Below, one piece after another: positions 47,200-55,958 of a DNA stretch of 64,000 nucleotides. Each line of letters begins with the position of its first letter. Position 1 is the first letter of the stretch. Below the pieces are notes generated by a model. The model was not told the origin of the DNA. It did not search any database and worked only from the letters and a program-made list of their open reading frames with translations. The stretch spans positions 5,084,001 to 5,148,000 of the forward strand of contig NZ_CP075171.1 of the NCBI RefSeq assembly GCF_021379005.1, read 5' to 3'. This stretch comes from Leptodesmis sichuanensis A121 (lineage in GTDB: Bacteria > Cyanobacteriota > Cyanobacteriia > Leptolyngbyales > Leptolyngbyaceae). The position numbers and the translations under genes were made by a program.

Positions 47200-47712
47200 C
47201 CGTTTGACCATCGGTTCTCCTAAAGCCAGCAGAAAGTAGAGGAGCAGGGACAGTAATACAATTCCCAACACAACCCCCACCTCCTTGGGCCACCCGCGCG
47301 AATGAGCCGCCATGCCAATCACCACACCGATTGCTCCTGGCCCACTGACTAACGGCATGGCCATTGGCGTAAACGAAATATCCTCCATTGCCATTGCTTC
47401 CTGGTGTTCGCGATCGGTCAGCCGCTGCCGGACTGCCACCATCTCCCAAGCCGTGTGGCTAACGATCAATCCTCCGGCGATTTGCAGCACTCCCAATGTA
47501 ATGCCGAAAAAACTCAAAATGAACTGACCCAGCACAAAAAAAGCACATAGAATTAAAGCAACATTGATGGCCGTAGACAGAGCTTGTTTGCGTCGGAATT
47601 TGGGCGTGTCACCTTCAGTTAAAGTATAGAAAATTGGGACAGCCCCAATGGGATTAGCAATGGGGAACAGAGTGACCAGGGTTCCGGCAACTTGCGACAG
47701 AAAAGCTTCCAT
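47071..47712 (-). CDS. MarC family (UPF0056) integral membrane protein
   Basis: A 213-residue six-helix membrane protein. Family markers are TLFPIANPIGAVPIFYTLTEG near the N-terminus and ISFTPMAMPLVSGPGAIGVVIGM in the middle, both with NP/GP helix breaks. The function of MarC proteins is unsettled; an early link to antibiotic resistance was not upheld. ATG at 47712. Its 3' part overlaps the carotenoid-protein remnant on the other strand. Confidence 0.92.
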   Translation of the reverse strand: MEAFLSQVAGTLVTLFPIANPIGAVPIFYTLTEGDTPKFRRKQALSTAINVALILCAFFVLGQFILSFFGITLGVLQIAGGLIVSHTAWEMVAVRQRLTDREHQEAMAMEDISFTPMAMPLVSGPGAIGVVIGMAAHSRGWPKEVGVVLGIVLLSLLLYFLLALGEPMVKRLGRNGLGVLNRVLGFFVLAIGVQLIVHGIFDLLRQNAPSLLK

Positions 47713-47848
47713 AACAACCTATCTTGCTACTGATGCATGGGTTTGGAGGACTGGGCATCGGATTCATGCCAACGGAAGCGGTTGAGCGCCCAGAACACCG
47801 CTCTGCATGATTATAGAGTCAACAAATCAAAATGCTTGCAAAGCTTTG

Positions 47849-49453
47849 CTAATAACCACCACTCCATAACATGGGCAACCGCATACTTTCCTCAGAAAAT
47901 GATTCTGGCGATCGGGTTTCCTCATCCATCGCATTCACCAGCTTGTTGTAGATATCTTCTGCCTGTTGGGAAGAATTGCCGATGCTGGTTAATCCGACCT
48001 TGCCGAATTCAGACAGGCAGCCCATCAGATGGAACACAGTGCCCGTTTCAGTACCCGTATCAAAATGCAGTTGGTGATGGGCAATGATATCCATCAAATC
48101 ATTGGGTAGTAACCCGCGATAGTGGTCTTTCTGCAAGTTGTCAGTGGCAATGTAGTACTTGGGTCGTCCCTGCTGGCTATAAAACAGGCCACTGGATGCG
48201 TCATAGCGGCCATTGGTAAGGAATTTCAGGGTCATAAAGGGATGAGTGGTGCCACCCTTACGCAGGTTGATCTCAATCGCCTGCATATCCCATTCCGGTT
48301 TATCATCCTGATTGGGTTGATGCACCGCAACAAAATCCACCCCAAATCGTTCGATCACCCCTTTCTCCGCCAAACAGCGTCCCACCCTCATGCCTAACTC
48401 CTGTAACTGCAGCCGGTAGGCTGCATCGGCAGGAAAGCGACAGCCCAGATAAATCTGGCCACTGGGGCCGCCCAAAATCTGGTCGTGGGTGGATAGAATT
48501 TCGACTTCTCCCAAAGGAGTAATGCGGCCCTGCACACTGGGCGATCGCTTGTCTCCTTCCAGAAATGCTTCCACGATCGCGCCCAGTTCAGGAATGCGAC
48601 TGCTAAACTTCTCCCAGGTTTCTCCCTTCGACTCAAATTGCAGACAATGGAAATGCTCCCTCAAGGCATCCACTCGCGCCTGATGCGAACTTTTTCCGGG
48701 AGCCACTTCTCGAATCGAGCGCAAGTCCAGCAAGGCATTGCCTTCGCCCGAAAAGCCTTCATTGAGTTTGACCACCATCCGCTTCAGGTGGGGTTGCCGT
48801 TCCCATAACTCTGCCGCCGCGATCGCTAAATCGCTCACACTCCAAACGGACTCGCTGCCATCAGGATGAGGCACTTCAGCTTCGGCAAAAATTTGTCGGC
48901 TCCCCCCCTTGGTTCCCCAAATCAACAAATCGGGATCCAATGCATATAGCGGAATTCCCGTTCTGATCGACAACTCCCGCTCGGCATTGGTCGAGTTGTA
49001 GCAGATCATAAACGAGCGATTCGGGCGTACTGCCTGCCGGATCCGTTCAATTAGGCGAGGCCGATCGAGAATTTTCTGGCTCAGAGGACTTAAGGACGAA
49101 TCGTAGGTGGAGAGCAGGAGCAGGCGATCGCGGGCATGGGAAAAGGGAATCCCCGGTAACAGCTGCAGGTAATAATCCACGATGCCGGGGTGCAGCGGTT
49201 GGGATGTGATGTAAACCAGACGAGTGCGGGGGTTACGCAATCGAATCAGGGAGAACAGCAAACGTTCTTCATAATGGTGAAAGCCTGCAATTTTCTGCAG
49301 TTCTCGCTGGTCTAAACTCAGGGAAGGGATGACCACAATATCCACATCGCTGATATCCAGGGTTTCAACCGAACGCCAGAGATTCCGCAGTTGTTGCTGA
49401 AGCTGATGAAATTGCTCCACCGCTTCTGGAGAAGCAGCACAGGGTTTGTCCAT
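47849..49453 (-). CDS. ATP-grasp peptide ligase (PGM1-related)
   Basis: A 534-residue protein related to PGM1, the ATP-grasp ligase of pheganomycin synthesis. The N-terminal pre-ATP-grasp part includes VVIPSLSLDQRELQKIAGFH and RFRNP-like RLRNPRTRLVYITSQPL. The ATP-grasp core shows RMVVKLNEGFSGEGNALLDL and IEINLRKGGTTHPFMTLKFL, the usual nucleotide and metal loops. Such enzymes join carboxylates to amines. No peptide precursor gene is adjacent, so the substrate is unknown. ATG at 49453 is preferred over GTG at 49459. Confidence 0.85.
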   Translation of the reverse strand: MDKPCAASPEAVEQFHQLQQQLRNLWRSVETLDISDVDIVVIPSLSLDQRELQKIAGFHHYEERLLFSLIRLRNPRTRLVYITSQPLHPGIVDYYLQLLPGIPFSHARDRLLLLSTYDSSLSPLSQKILDRPRLIERIRQAVRPNRSFMICYNSTNAERELSIRTGIPLYALDPDLLIWGTKGGSRQIFAEAEVPHPDGSESVWSVSDLAIAAAELWERQPHLKRMVVKLNEGFSGEGNALLDLRSIREVAPGKSSHQARVDALREHFHCLQFESKGETWEKFSSRIPELGAIVEAFLEGDKRSPSVQGRITPLGEVEILSTHDQILGGPSGQIYLGCRFPADAAYRLQLQELGMRVGRCLAEKGVIERFGVDFVAVHQPNQDDKPEWDMQAIEINLRKGGTTHPFMTLKFLTNGRYDASSGLFYSQQGRPKYYIATDNLQKDHYRGLLPNDLMDIIAHHQLHFDTGTETGTVFHLMGCLSEFGKVGLTSIGNSSQQAEDIYNKLVNAMDEETRSPESFSEESMRLPMLWSGGY

Positions 49454-49624
49454 AATCACCTGCCACGGCTCGATGAGCCTATTTAAGGAGATTCTACCCT
49501 GTTCCTCGAAGTCTCAGGTTACAGGACTCTGCAGCATCAGTTCGATCGCCGTTCTGGGGAGATGTAAAGCTTACAAATCCACATTTTTAATTTTTCATTT
49601 GGTATTTTTAATTCCGCACAGCGG

Positions 49625-49843
49625 TTAGGGCATCTGCTCTTGATAGATGGATTGCAATAAACTCTCTAGCTCGTCTTCCGGACAACACTCCAGCAAAGTA
49701 TGAAACATTTGCAATAACTTGGCGGCACTTTCTCCCAGAGGTGGACTGAGGCCCCAGACATCCTGCACCCAATCTGCCGGATTAGAATCATCAAAAATCA
49801 GCCGTTCCAGGAGTTGTTGAGCTTCTGTTCTAGAAATAGTCAT
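49625..49843 (-). CDS. Small conserved hypothetical protein (72 aa)
   Basis: An acidic, helical 72-residue protein (RTEAQQLLERLIFDDSNPAD, LLECCPEDELESLLQSIYQE) with an ATG at 49843. The composition and clean ORF support a real gene of the type common in cyanobacteria, but no family name or function is recognised. It lies 172 bp upstream of the ATP-grasp ligase start and could share its promoter region. Confidence 0.65.
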   Translation of the reverse strand: MTISRTEAQQLLERLIFDDSNPADWVQDVWGLSPPLGESAAKLLQMFHTLLECCPEDELESLLQSIYQEQMP

Positions 49844-50008
49844 AGACCTAGCGCGATCGTGTATCGTTGCATTCCTTTAGATTTTATTTCACCAGGTCAT
49901 GCTTCCCACGGTCGAGATCATGCCGAACGGGAAGAAATTGCCTAAGATATGGTTGGATGAAAAAATGATTAATTTTTTGCTCTGCCATTGGAGCCAGTTT
50001 TGTCAGTT

Positions 50009-50083
50009 CTAAACCTTGTCCAAGTCCAGAACCCTAGTTTCTCTGATTGGAAAGCGACTGTTCTCTAGCCGGACTTGGTTCAG
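50009..50083 (-). repeat. ~75-bp palindromic interspersed repeat, copy 2
   Basis: On the plus strand: AAACCTTGTCCAAGTCCAGA, then CCTAGTTTCTCTGATTGG, ending CTAGCCGGACTTGGTTCAG. It is the reverse orientation of the copies at 45166 and 59181. Outer arms CCAAGTCC and GGACTTGG are complementary. Located 40 bp upstream of the Npun_F0494-type gene, where it may influence transcription or RNA structure. Confidence 0.75.
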
Positions 50084-50122
50084 TTGTTCAACGTCCCTCA
50101 TTGTTTATTTAGTTAAAATTCC

Positions 50123-50539
50123 ATGACTGCACCCCCCCTGCCCAGTGTCTCTCCATCCATTCGGTATCCTCAAAAGACGGTATTGCGAGCAGAACGAGCC
50201 ATGCGGTGCGCTCCTTTCCGTTTGCAGCTCTATAAAGCGATGGTGTGGCACAGTGTTCCCTTAATGGCGATCGTCAATGCGGCAGGCATACAAAATCAAT
50301 ACACCCGCAAAGCGCTTTCAGAATTTGCAGTGGAAAATGAACTACTTTGGCTGATCCGGGTGGGCGTGCTGCGAAGAGAAGTAGATGGACAGGGGTTAAC
50401 AGACAGTTTCAGAGTAACTCCCTTGGGTCGCCAAATCATTGACCAGTGGCAGCAGGGTCTTTCATCAGAACTTGTTGCCCCTAGTTTGAGCGATCGTTTT
50501 TCTAATGCCTTGAGCCGTTGGTTGGGAATTACCCTCTAA
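50123..50539 (+). CDS. Npun_F0494-type conserved cyanobacterial protein
   Basis: A 138-residue protein resembling the Npun_F0494 family, a cyanobacterial group of unknown function. Conserved stretches: TVLRAERAMRCAPFRLQLYK, a winged-helix-like middle (SVPLMAIVNAAGIQNQYTRK) and GVLRREVDGQGLTDSFRVTP, followed by LGRQIIDQW. The pattern suggests a DNA-binding winged helix, but this is only a fold guess. ATG at 50123. It ends 37 bp before cobQ. Confidence 0.65.
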   Translation: MTAPPLPSVSPSIRYPQKTVLRAERAMRCAPFRLQLYKAMVWHSVPLMAIVNAAGIQNQYTRKALSEFAVENELLWLIRVGVLRREVDGQGLTDSFRVTPLGRQIIDQWQQGLSSELVAPSLSDRFSNALSRWLGITL

Positions 50540-50576
50540 AAGGGTGACAGGTTAGTCAAAGTCTCTGGGGGTTTTC

Positions 50577-52058
50577 ATGAAAGCCATGATGGTGGTGGGG
50601 ACAACGTCCCATGCAGGTAAATCATTACTCGCAACAGCAATCTGCCGCATTCTCAGTCGTAAAGGGTGGCGGGTTGCCCCTTTCAAAGGACAGAACATGG
50701 CCCTGAATGCTTATGTCACCGGTAACGGCGGTGAAATTGGCCATGCTCAAGCCGTGCAAGCCTGGGCCGCAGGGATTTTGCCAACGGTGGAAATGAACCC
50801 AATTCTGCTCAAACCCCAGGGGGATATGACATCGCTGGTAATTCTGAAAGGGAAAGCCGTTGGACGAATCAGTGCCGCGGATTATTATGAGCAGTTTTTT
50901 GAACCGGGCTGGCAGGCCATTGTCGAGTCGCTCAATCGCCTGTCAGAGGATTATGACATGCTGGTCTGTGAGGGGGCAGGCAGTCCGGCGGAAGTGAATC
51001 TCAAACACCGCGATTTGACCAATATGCGGGTGGCCAAACATTTGAATGCCCCGACGATGCTGGTTGTAGATATCGATCGCGGGGGAGCCTTTGCCCATGT
51101 AGTTGGTACTCTGGAGTTGCTGGAACCAGAGGAACGGGCACTGATTAAGGGCATTGTGATTAACAAATTCCGGGGACAGCGATCGCTGTTACAGTCCGGC
51201 ATTGAGTGGCTGGAAGCCCGCACAGGCATTCCTGTCGTAGGTGTCATTCCCTGGCTGGATCAGGCATTTCCAGCAGAGGATTCCTTAAGCTTGATGGAAC
51301 CGCGAGCAAGCAACTCCACCAGCGATATCAACATCGCTGTCATCCGGTTGCCACGCATCTCTAACTTCACCGACTTTGACCCCCTGGAAGCAGAACCCAC
51401 TGTGTCCGTGAAATACATCAGCCCCAAGCCGCCACTCGGTCATCCTGATGCCGTCATTATTCCGGGTTCCAAAACCACCATTCCCGACCTGATCGTGTTG
51501 CATCGCACCGGCATGGCCGAAGAAATCCAGAACTATATCGCGGCTGGGGGAACGGTTTTAGGCATTTGTGGTGGTTTTCAAATGTTAGGCAAGATTCTCG
51601 CTGACCCAGAAGGTATCGAAGGTCAGGAAGGCCGCTACAAAGGGCTGGGGCTGTTTCCCATCAGAACCGTGATTGCAGGGCAGCGGGTGGCACGGCAACG
51701 CACTGTCACCTCCAATTTCCCGCAAGAGGGTTTGCCAGTCACTGGGTACGAAATCCATCAAGGCCGTTCTCGCTTACTAGAAGATGCCACTGGCACTAAT
51801 TTCCTGTTTGATGATCCCAACCTGGGTCTGGTGGATACCGGGCAATCGGTATGGGGCACCTATCTGCATGGCATTTTTGATAATGGCCCCTGGCGACGAG
51901 CCTGGTTAAACCGTTTGCGGCAACAACGCGGACTCAAATCCCTCCCAACGGGGGTATCTAATTACCGGGAACAACGCGAAATGATGCTGGATACGCTGGC
52001 CGATTTGGTAGAACCTCACCTTAATCTGGCTCCCTTCTTGCCACCGGAGGAGTCATAA
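50577..52058 (+). CDS. cobQ: Cobyric acid synthase
   Basis: A 493-residue glutamine-dependent amidotransferase that amidates carboxyl groups b, d, e and g of adenosylcobyrinic a,c-diamide in cobalamin synthesis. The N-terminal synthetase domain starts MMVVGTTSHAGKSLLATAIC with the P-loop-like motif, and FKGQNMALNAYVTGNGGEIG follows. The C-terminal class I glutaminase-like domain has GICGGFQMLG with the catalytic Cys and GTYLHGIFD with the histidine. ATG at 50577. Another cobalamin gene, cobH/cbiC, lies at 63031. Confidence 0.96.
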   Translation: MKAMMVVGTTSHAGKSLLATAICRILSRKGWRVAPFKGQNMALNAYVTGNGGEIGHAQAVQAWAAGILPTVEMNPILLKPQGDMTSLVILKGKAVGRISAADYYEQFFEPGWQAIVESLNRLSEDYDMLVCEGAGSPAEVNLKHRDLTNMRVAKHLNAPTMLVVDIDRGGAFAHVVGTLELLEPEERALIKGIVINKFRGQRSLLQSGIEWLEARTGIPVVGVIPWLDQAFPAEDSLSLMEPRASNSTSDINIAVIRLPRISNFTDFDPLEAEPTVSVKYISPKPPLGHPDAVIIPGSKTTIPDLIVLHRTGMAEEIQNYIAAGGTVLGICGGFQMLGKILADPEGIEGQEGRYKGLGLFPIRTVIAGQRVARQRTVTSNFPQEGLPVTGYEIHQGRSRLLEDATGTNFLFDDPNLGLVDTGQSVWGTYLHGIFDNGPWRRAWLNRLRQQRGLKSLPTGVSNYREQREMMLDTLADLVEPHLNLAPFLPPEES

Positions 52059-52068
52059 TGGGAGACGG

Positions 52069-52146
52069 TTGAAACCAAAACTGGTTAGAGAACTGGAGTA
52101 CTTCTATCAGAGAAACTATAGCGTTGAACTGGGATAAAGGTTTAAA
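52069..52146 (+). repeat. ~75-bp palindromic interspersed repeat, copy 3 (divergent)
   Basis: Begins TTGAAACCAAAACTGGTTAG, contains TATCAGAGAAACTATAGCG and ends GGGATAAAGGTTTAA. It is more diverged than the other copies but keeps the AGAGAA core, the CAGAGAAACTA core and the AAGGTTTAA end. It sits just after the cobQ stop codon. Confidence 0.65.
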
Positions 52147-52152
52147 ACAAAA

Positions 52153-52183
52153 TAAGCGCAACCTAGAAAACCTAGTGCGCTTA
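52153..52183 (+). terminator. Stem-loop downstream of cobQ
   Basis: TAAGCGCA (52153-52160) pairs with TGCGCTTA (52176-52183), with an inner CTAG/CTAG stem. No T-run follows, so it may be an RNA-stabilising or factor-dependent terminator hairpin. Confidence 0.45.
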
Positions 52184-52313
52184 ATCCCTAACCCTTTCGG
52201 TGCAACGTACCCGTTTGTCCTTGATTCATAGAGTAAAGGCTAAGTTTAAGAAACAGCCCTCCGTTTAGATATTCTTTAGGATCCTCTTAACTAATAGTTA
52301 CGACCTGTTGACT

Positions 52314-52553
52314 ATGGCTGTTCGCATTCAATTTTTGCCCGATAACATCACGATCGATGCAGAAGCAGGAGAACCCCTTCTACAAGTCGCTCACCGCGCT
52401 GGCATCACCATTCCCACTGGCTGCCTGATGGGATCCTGCCATGCCTGCGAAGTCGAACTGGATGGCGGCGAAACCATTTGCAGTTGTATCAGTAGCGTTC
52501 CCCCTGGGCGATCGCACCTGACCGTCAACCTGTTCTCAGATCCAAGTTGGTAA
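52314..52553 (+). CDS. 2Fe-2S ferredoxin-like protein
   Basis: A 79-residue plant-type 2Fe-2S electron carrier. The cluster ligands are in GCLMGSCHACEVEL (CX4CX2C) with a fourth cysteine in ETICSCIS. It is shorter than photosynthetic ferredoxins and lacks their usual N-terminal part, so the redox partner is unclear. ATG at 52314 is preferred to the TTG at 52308. It lies in a stretch between cobQ and gdhA with repeats on both sides and its own short promoter region. Confidence 0.85.
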   Translation: MAVRIQFLPDNITIDAEAGEPLLQVAHRAGITIPTGCLMGSCHACEVELDGGETICSCISSVPPGRSHLTVNLFSDPSW

Positions 52554-52599
52554 GTACCGAAGTTATTAAATCCATGATCCTAAGTTTTAAGTTCTGAGT

Positions 52600-52649
52600 T
52601 GTTTTCCGATCAGAGAAACTACAGTGCTGGACTGGGACAAGGTTCAACT
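52600..52649 (+). repeat. ~75-bp palindromic repeat, half copy
   Basis: GTTTTCCGATCAGAGAAACT followed by CTGGACTGGGACAAGG-type sequence: the right half of the family seen at 45166. It is flanked by AT-rich AAGTTTTGAGTT-like low-complexity sequence on both sides. Confidence 0.65.
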
Positions 52650-52681
52650 TAAAACTCAAAACTCAAAACTTAGAACTACTG

Positions 52682-53983
52682 CTAGTGTTTGCCATGTCCG
52701 TTCACGTAATAATCTCTCGTTCCTTTAGCGCTGATGGCCTCACCCAGACGACTGATCGCATGAATATAGGCGGCGGTTCGCAGAGGAACGGTAAGGTCAC
52801 GGGCGATCGCCCAAATGTGTTCGGCTTCTTCCACAATTCGGCTTTTTAGGCGTTGATTCACTTCTTCTAGAACCCAATACAGGCCGCTGCGGTTTTGCAC
52901 CCACTCAAAGTAGCTGACCGTCACCCCCCCTGCATTCACCAGAATATCGGGAAAGACGTAAATTCCTTTTGATTCCAAAATTTTGTCGGCGGCAGAGGTT
53001 GTTGGGCCGTTGGCCACCTCAAAAATGAATTTGGCTTTGATATCAGGAGCGTTGACTTCAGTAATTTGATTCTCCAGAGCAGCAGGAATCAGCACATCTA
53101 CATCCAGCTTCAGCAACTCCTCGTTCGTCAGCAAATCATAATCCTTGGTTTCACACACGCTGCCATCACAGTAAGGCTCCTGGATACCCCGTGTGGCTTC
53201 TTTCCGCCGCCGTACACTGGGAATATCCAATCCCTGTTTCGCATAAATGCCCCCTTTTGAATCACTGACAGCCACAACCTGATAGCCTGCGGCAAACATC
53301 AGTTCGGCCAGAATGCCTCCCGCATTGCCAAATCCCTGAATGGCCACGGTGGTGGCTTGCGGCACCTGATCAAATTTGGGCAGCATTGCTGCAATCACAA
53401 AATAGGCTCCCATGGCCGTTGCCGCTTCCCGTCCCAGGCTACCCCCCATACTGATCGGCTTGCCCGTAACTACGGCGGGACAAATGTGACGACGAATGAT
53501 GTTGTATTCGTCCATCATCCAGCCCATGATCATCGAGTTGGTGTAGACATCTGGGGCGAGGATGTCCACATCGGGGCCGATGAAGTCGGCGATCGCGTCA
53601 ATGTATCCCCGGCTTAACCGCTCCAACTCCAGCCGGGATAGCGCTTTAGGATTCACCGTAATGCCTCCCTTAGCTCCGCCAAATGGTAAACCCAGGGCCG
53701 CACACTTAAAGGTCATCCAGAACGCCAGGGATTGCACTTCATCCATTGAAACGTTGGGATGATAGCGAACCCCTCCCTTTCCTGGGCCACGCGTATCGTC
53801 ATAGCGCACTCGATAGCCTTGAAACACCTGCAGGGAACCGTCATCCATCCGCACCGGGATCGACACATTCAGGCTGGTTTGAGGAAATTTCAAAGACTCG
53901 ATCGCATCCTCTGAAATGGACGTGTATTTGAGAGCTTGTTCAAGTCGTTGACTGGCATCCAGTAATAAAGAATCGTTTGTCAT
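52682..53983 (-). CDS. gdhA: Glutamate dehydrogenase (Glu/Leu/Phe/Val dehydrogenase family)
   Basis: A 433-residue hexameric-type dehydrogenase converting 2-oxoglutarate and ammonium to glutamate, or the reverse. Catalytic motif LPFGGAKGGITVNP, then PDVYTNSMIMGWMMDEY; the dinucleotide fold is TVAIQGFGNAGGILAEL. ATG at 53983 gives MTNDSLLLDAS, the usual N-terminus; upstream ATG 54010 and the start at 54019 lack support. The promoter region and first 314 bp are duplicated at 54315-54957. A perfect NtcA-type site lies about 150 bp upstream, in keeping with nitrogen control. Confidence 0.94.
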   Translation of the reverse strand: MTNDSLLLDASQRLEQALKYTSISEDAIESLKFPQTSLNVSIPVRMDDGSLQVFQGYRVRYDDTRGPGKGGVRYHPNVSMDEVQSLAFWMTFKCAALGLPFGGAKGGITVNPKALSRLELERLSRGYIDAIADFIGPDVDILAPDVYTNSMIMGWMMDEYNIIRRHICPAVVTGKPISMGGSLGREAATAMGAYFVIAAMLPKFDQVPQATTVAIQGFGNAGGILAELMFAAGYQVVAVSDSKGGIYAKQGLDIPSVRRRKEATRGIQEPYCDGSVCETKDYDLLTNEELLKLDVDVLIPAALENQITEVNAPDIKAKFIFEVANGPTTSAADKILESKGIYVFPDILVNAGGVTVSYFEWVQNRSGLYWVLEEVNQRLKSRIVEEAEHIWAIARDLTVPLRTAAYIHAISRLGEAISAKGTRDYYVNGHGKH

Positions 53984-54132
53984 GGTGCACCGTTGCTGTT
54001 CTGTAAACATTAGGGTCAAACGCCTCAGCCCTGCATCGGCAGTTCTGGCAGATGTAAATGCTGAAGCACAAGTTTTAACAGGTCAACTATCCAAAGGGAA
54101 CAACTGGTATACAGATTTAAATATAAATTTCA

Positions 54133-54146
54133 GTATCTTTTAATAC
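54133..54146. promoter_or_regulatory. NtcA-type binding site upstream of gdhA
   Basis: GTATCTTTTAATAC fits the NtcA consensus GTA-N8-TAC exactly and is palindromic. On the gdhA strand a TATACC-like -10 candidate lies about 22 bases downstream, the usual distance for NtcA-activated promoters. Prediction only. Confidence 0.6.
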
Positions 54147-54292
54147 TGTTTATCTTCTTCTAGCATGGCTGATCCGCATCAACTTTTGCCGGAAATCCTC
54201 CCCAAACGACATAAAACGACATAAAAGATTGACTAGCTCAGCGTGACTGAACGATCGTAAAGTGAGTCATCGCATCACGCTCTTCAGATCCG

Positions 54293-54628
54293 TCAAAAGC
54301 CCGGAAAGTAAACTTTAGCTCCGCCAAATGGTAAACCCAGGGCCGCACACTTAAAGGTCATCCAGAACGCCAGGGATTGCACTTCATCCATTGAAACGTT
54401 GGGATGATAGCGAACCCCTCCCTTTCCTGGGCCACGCGTATCGTCATAGCGCACTCGATAGCCTTGAAACACCTGCAGGGAACCGTCATCCATCCGCACC
54501 GGGATCGACACATTCAGGCTGGTTTGAGGAAATTTCAAAGACTCGATCGCATCCTCTGAAATGGACGTGTATTTGAGAGCTTGTTCAAGTCGTTGACTGG
54601 CATCCAGTAATAAAGAATCGTTTGTCAT
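54293..54628 (-). pseudogene. Truncated gdhA fragment from tandem duplication
   Basis: Encodes the first about 105 residues of GdhA, identical by reading to the intact copy, then breaks at PFGGAK, inside the catalytic-lysine motif, and ends with a foreign tail VYFPGF. The substrate and coenzyme domains are missing, so it cannot be catalytic. The start at 54628 corresponds to the intact gene start at 53983 shifted by 645 bp, and its own promoter copy is intact, so it may still be transcribed. Confidence 0.88.
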
Positions 54629-54777
54629 GGTGCACCGTTGCTGTTCTGTAAACATTAGGGTCAAACGCCTCAGCCCTGCATCGGCAGTTCTGGCAGATGT
54701 AAATGCTGAAGCACAAGTTTTAACAGGTCAACTATCCAAAGGGAACAACTGGTATACAGATTTAAATATAAATTTCA

Positions 54778-54791
54778 GTATCTTTTAATAC
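54778..54791. promoter_or_regulatory. NtcA-type binding site, duplicated copy upstream of the cupin gene
   Basis: The same GTATCTTTTAATAC sequence 645 bp further on, in the second duplication unit. It is about 170 bp upstream of the cupin start and also upstream of the gdhA fragment. Either gene could be controlled from it. Confidence 0.5.
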
Positions 54792-54959
54792 TGTTTATCT
54801 TCTTCTAGCATGGCTGATCCGCATCAACTTTTGCCGGAAATCCTCCCCAAACGACATAAAACGACATAAAAGATTGACTAGCTCAGCGTGACTGAACGAT
54901 CGTAAAGTGAGTCATCGCATCACGCTCTTCAGATCCGTCAAAAGCCTGGAAAGTAAAGT

Positions 54960-55856
54960 ATGAATGAGTACAATCAAGCCTCTACATCCACAGCCTCAGG
55001 AACAACAGAGCTTGTTTGGGGAGGCGTTCCCATTCCAGAAGACTGGGGCGGAGACGGTCGCGGGCGGATGAATTTGTCTGGGCGATGTACGGCGATTTCT
55101 TCAGAATATGTGCCTCGCCAGTATCAGTTTTTCGATACTCAGCGCATTTCTGAACAAGCATGGCAAATTCCTGGCGTACCCAGACAGGCTGTAGCAGCAA
55201 CTCGCCGCTTGCTCTCCTGCCATGACAACGGCGCATCCACAGCCAGGGTTTTGTTGCCAGCTCAATTTGGAATTCCTGCAGGCAGATTTACAGCCGACCT
55301 GGAGATTTTTGTGCTTAGGGGTGCAATTCAGATGGGAGAGTGGAAACTTGGCAAGCACTGTTACTCTTTCATTCCAGCAGGAGTTAGGGTTGGCCCCTGG
55401 AAAGTTCTAGATGATCAGGCGGCAGAAATTTTGTGGATGGAAAACAATTGTCTGCAGTATCAGGATTTACCAAACCACCCAAAGGCAAAAATGAGTGAGT
55501 TTATTCCTGGGCTAGACAGTAAATTGCTCTCTTGGGGAAAAACAGACACAACTCAATTTGTTGTAGCGAGCAAGAAGTGGCTGAGAAAAGCGGTGAATGG
55601 TGGTGGGGTATGGCTACTCACCCTCTTGCCCCACTACGACGGAAAGCAGGCCATGATTCAGTCCTATAACGAAGAAGCCTACTGCCTATCAGGATGTTGC
55701 GATATTGGAGATTACTCATTTGCCAAGGATCACTTTGGCTATTGTCCCAGCTTTAGCACTCTTCCCAGACACATCTCAGAAGAGGGAGGTTTATTCTTCG
55801 TTCGAGTTGATAGAGATTTATCCCAGTCTGGAACTGTTTTGTCCTATGCCGATTAA
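54960..55856 (+). CDS. Cupin-domain protein (DUF4437-like)
   Basis: A 298-residue bicupin. Two beta-barrel halves are seen: RVLLPAQFGIPAGRFTADLEIFVLRGAIQMG in the first and LLTLLPHYDGKQAMIQSYNEEAYCLSG in the second. It resembles ChrR-like DUF4437 proteins; metal-ligand His/Glu positions are only partly present, so activity is uncertain. ATG at 54960, three bases after the duplication ends, so its leader is the duplicated gdhA upstream region. Confidence 0.7.
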   Translation: MNEYNQASTSTASGTTELVWGGVPIPEDWGGDGRGRMNLSGRCTAISSEYVPRQYQFFDTQRISEQAWQIPGVPRQAVAATRRLLSCHDNGASTARVLLPAQFGIPAGRFTADLEIFVLRGAIQMGEWKLGKHCYSFIPAGVRVGPWKVLDDQAAEILWMENNCLQYQDLPNHPKAKMSEFIPGLDSKLLSWGKTDTTQFVVASKKWLRKAVNGGGVWLLTLLPHYDGKQAMIQSYNEEAYCLSGCCDIGDYSFAKDHFGYCPSFSTLPRHISEEGGLFFVRVDRDLSQSGTVLSYAD

Positions 55857-55958
55857 CTCAAAACTTAGCACTCAAACCTGAAAACTCTATCCCATCGCCT
55901 TTGCTCATTTCTCAGGGCCTGTGGTCTAATGTCCCTAGTCCTTCCACCATTCAACTGC

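Larger units (their letters stand above)
53670..54957. repeat. Tandem duplication of ~645 bp (gdhA 5' end plus promoter)
   Basis: 53670-54312 and 54315-54957 are nearly identical; by direct reading I saw one clear mismatch (54302 C versus 54947 T). Each unit holds the gdhA start, the leader and the NtcA-type site. The near identity points to a recent event. The second unit leads directly into the cupin gene at 54960. Confidence 0.92.
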
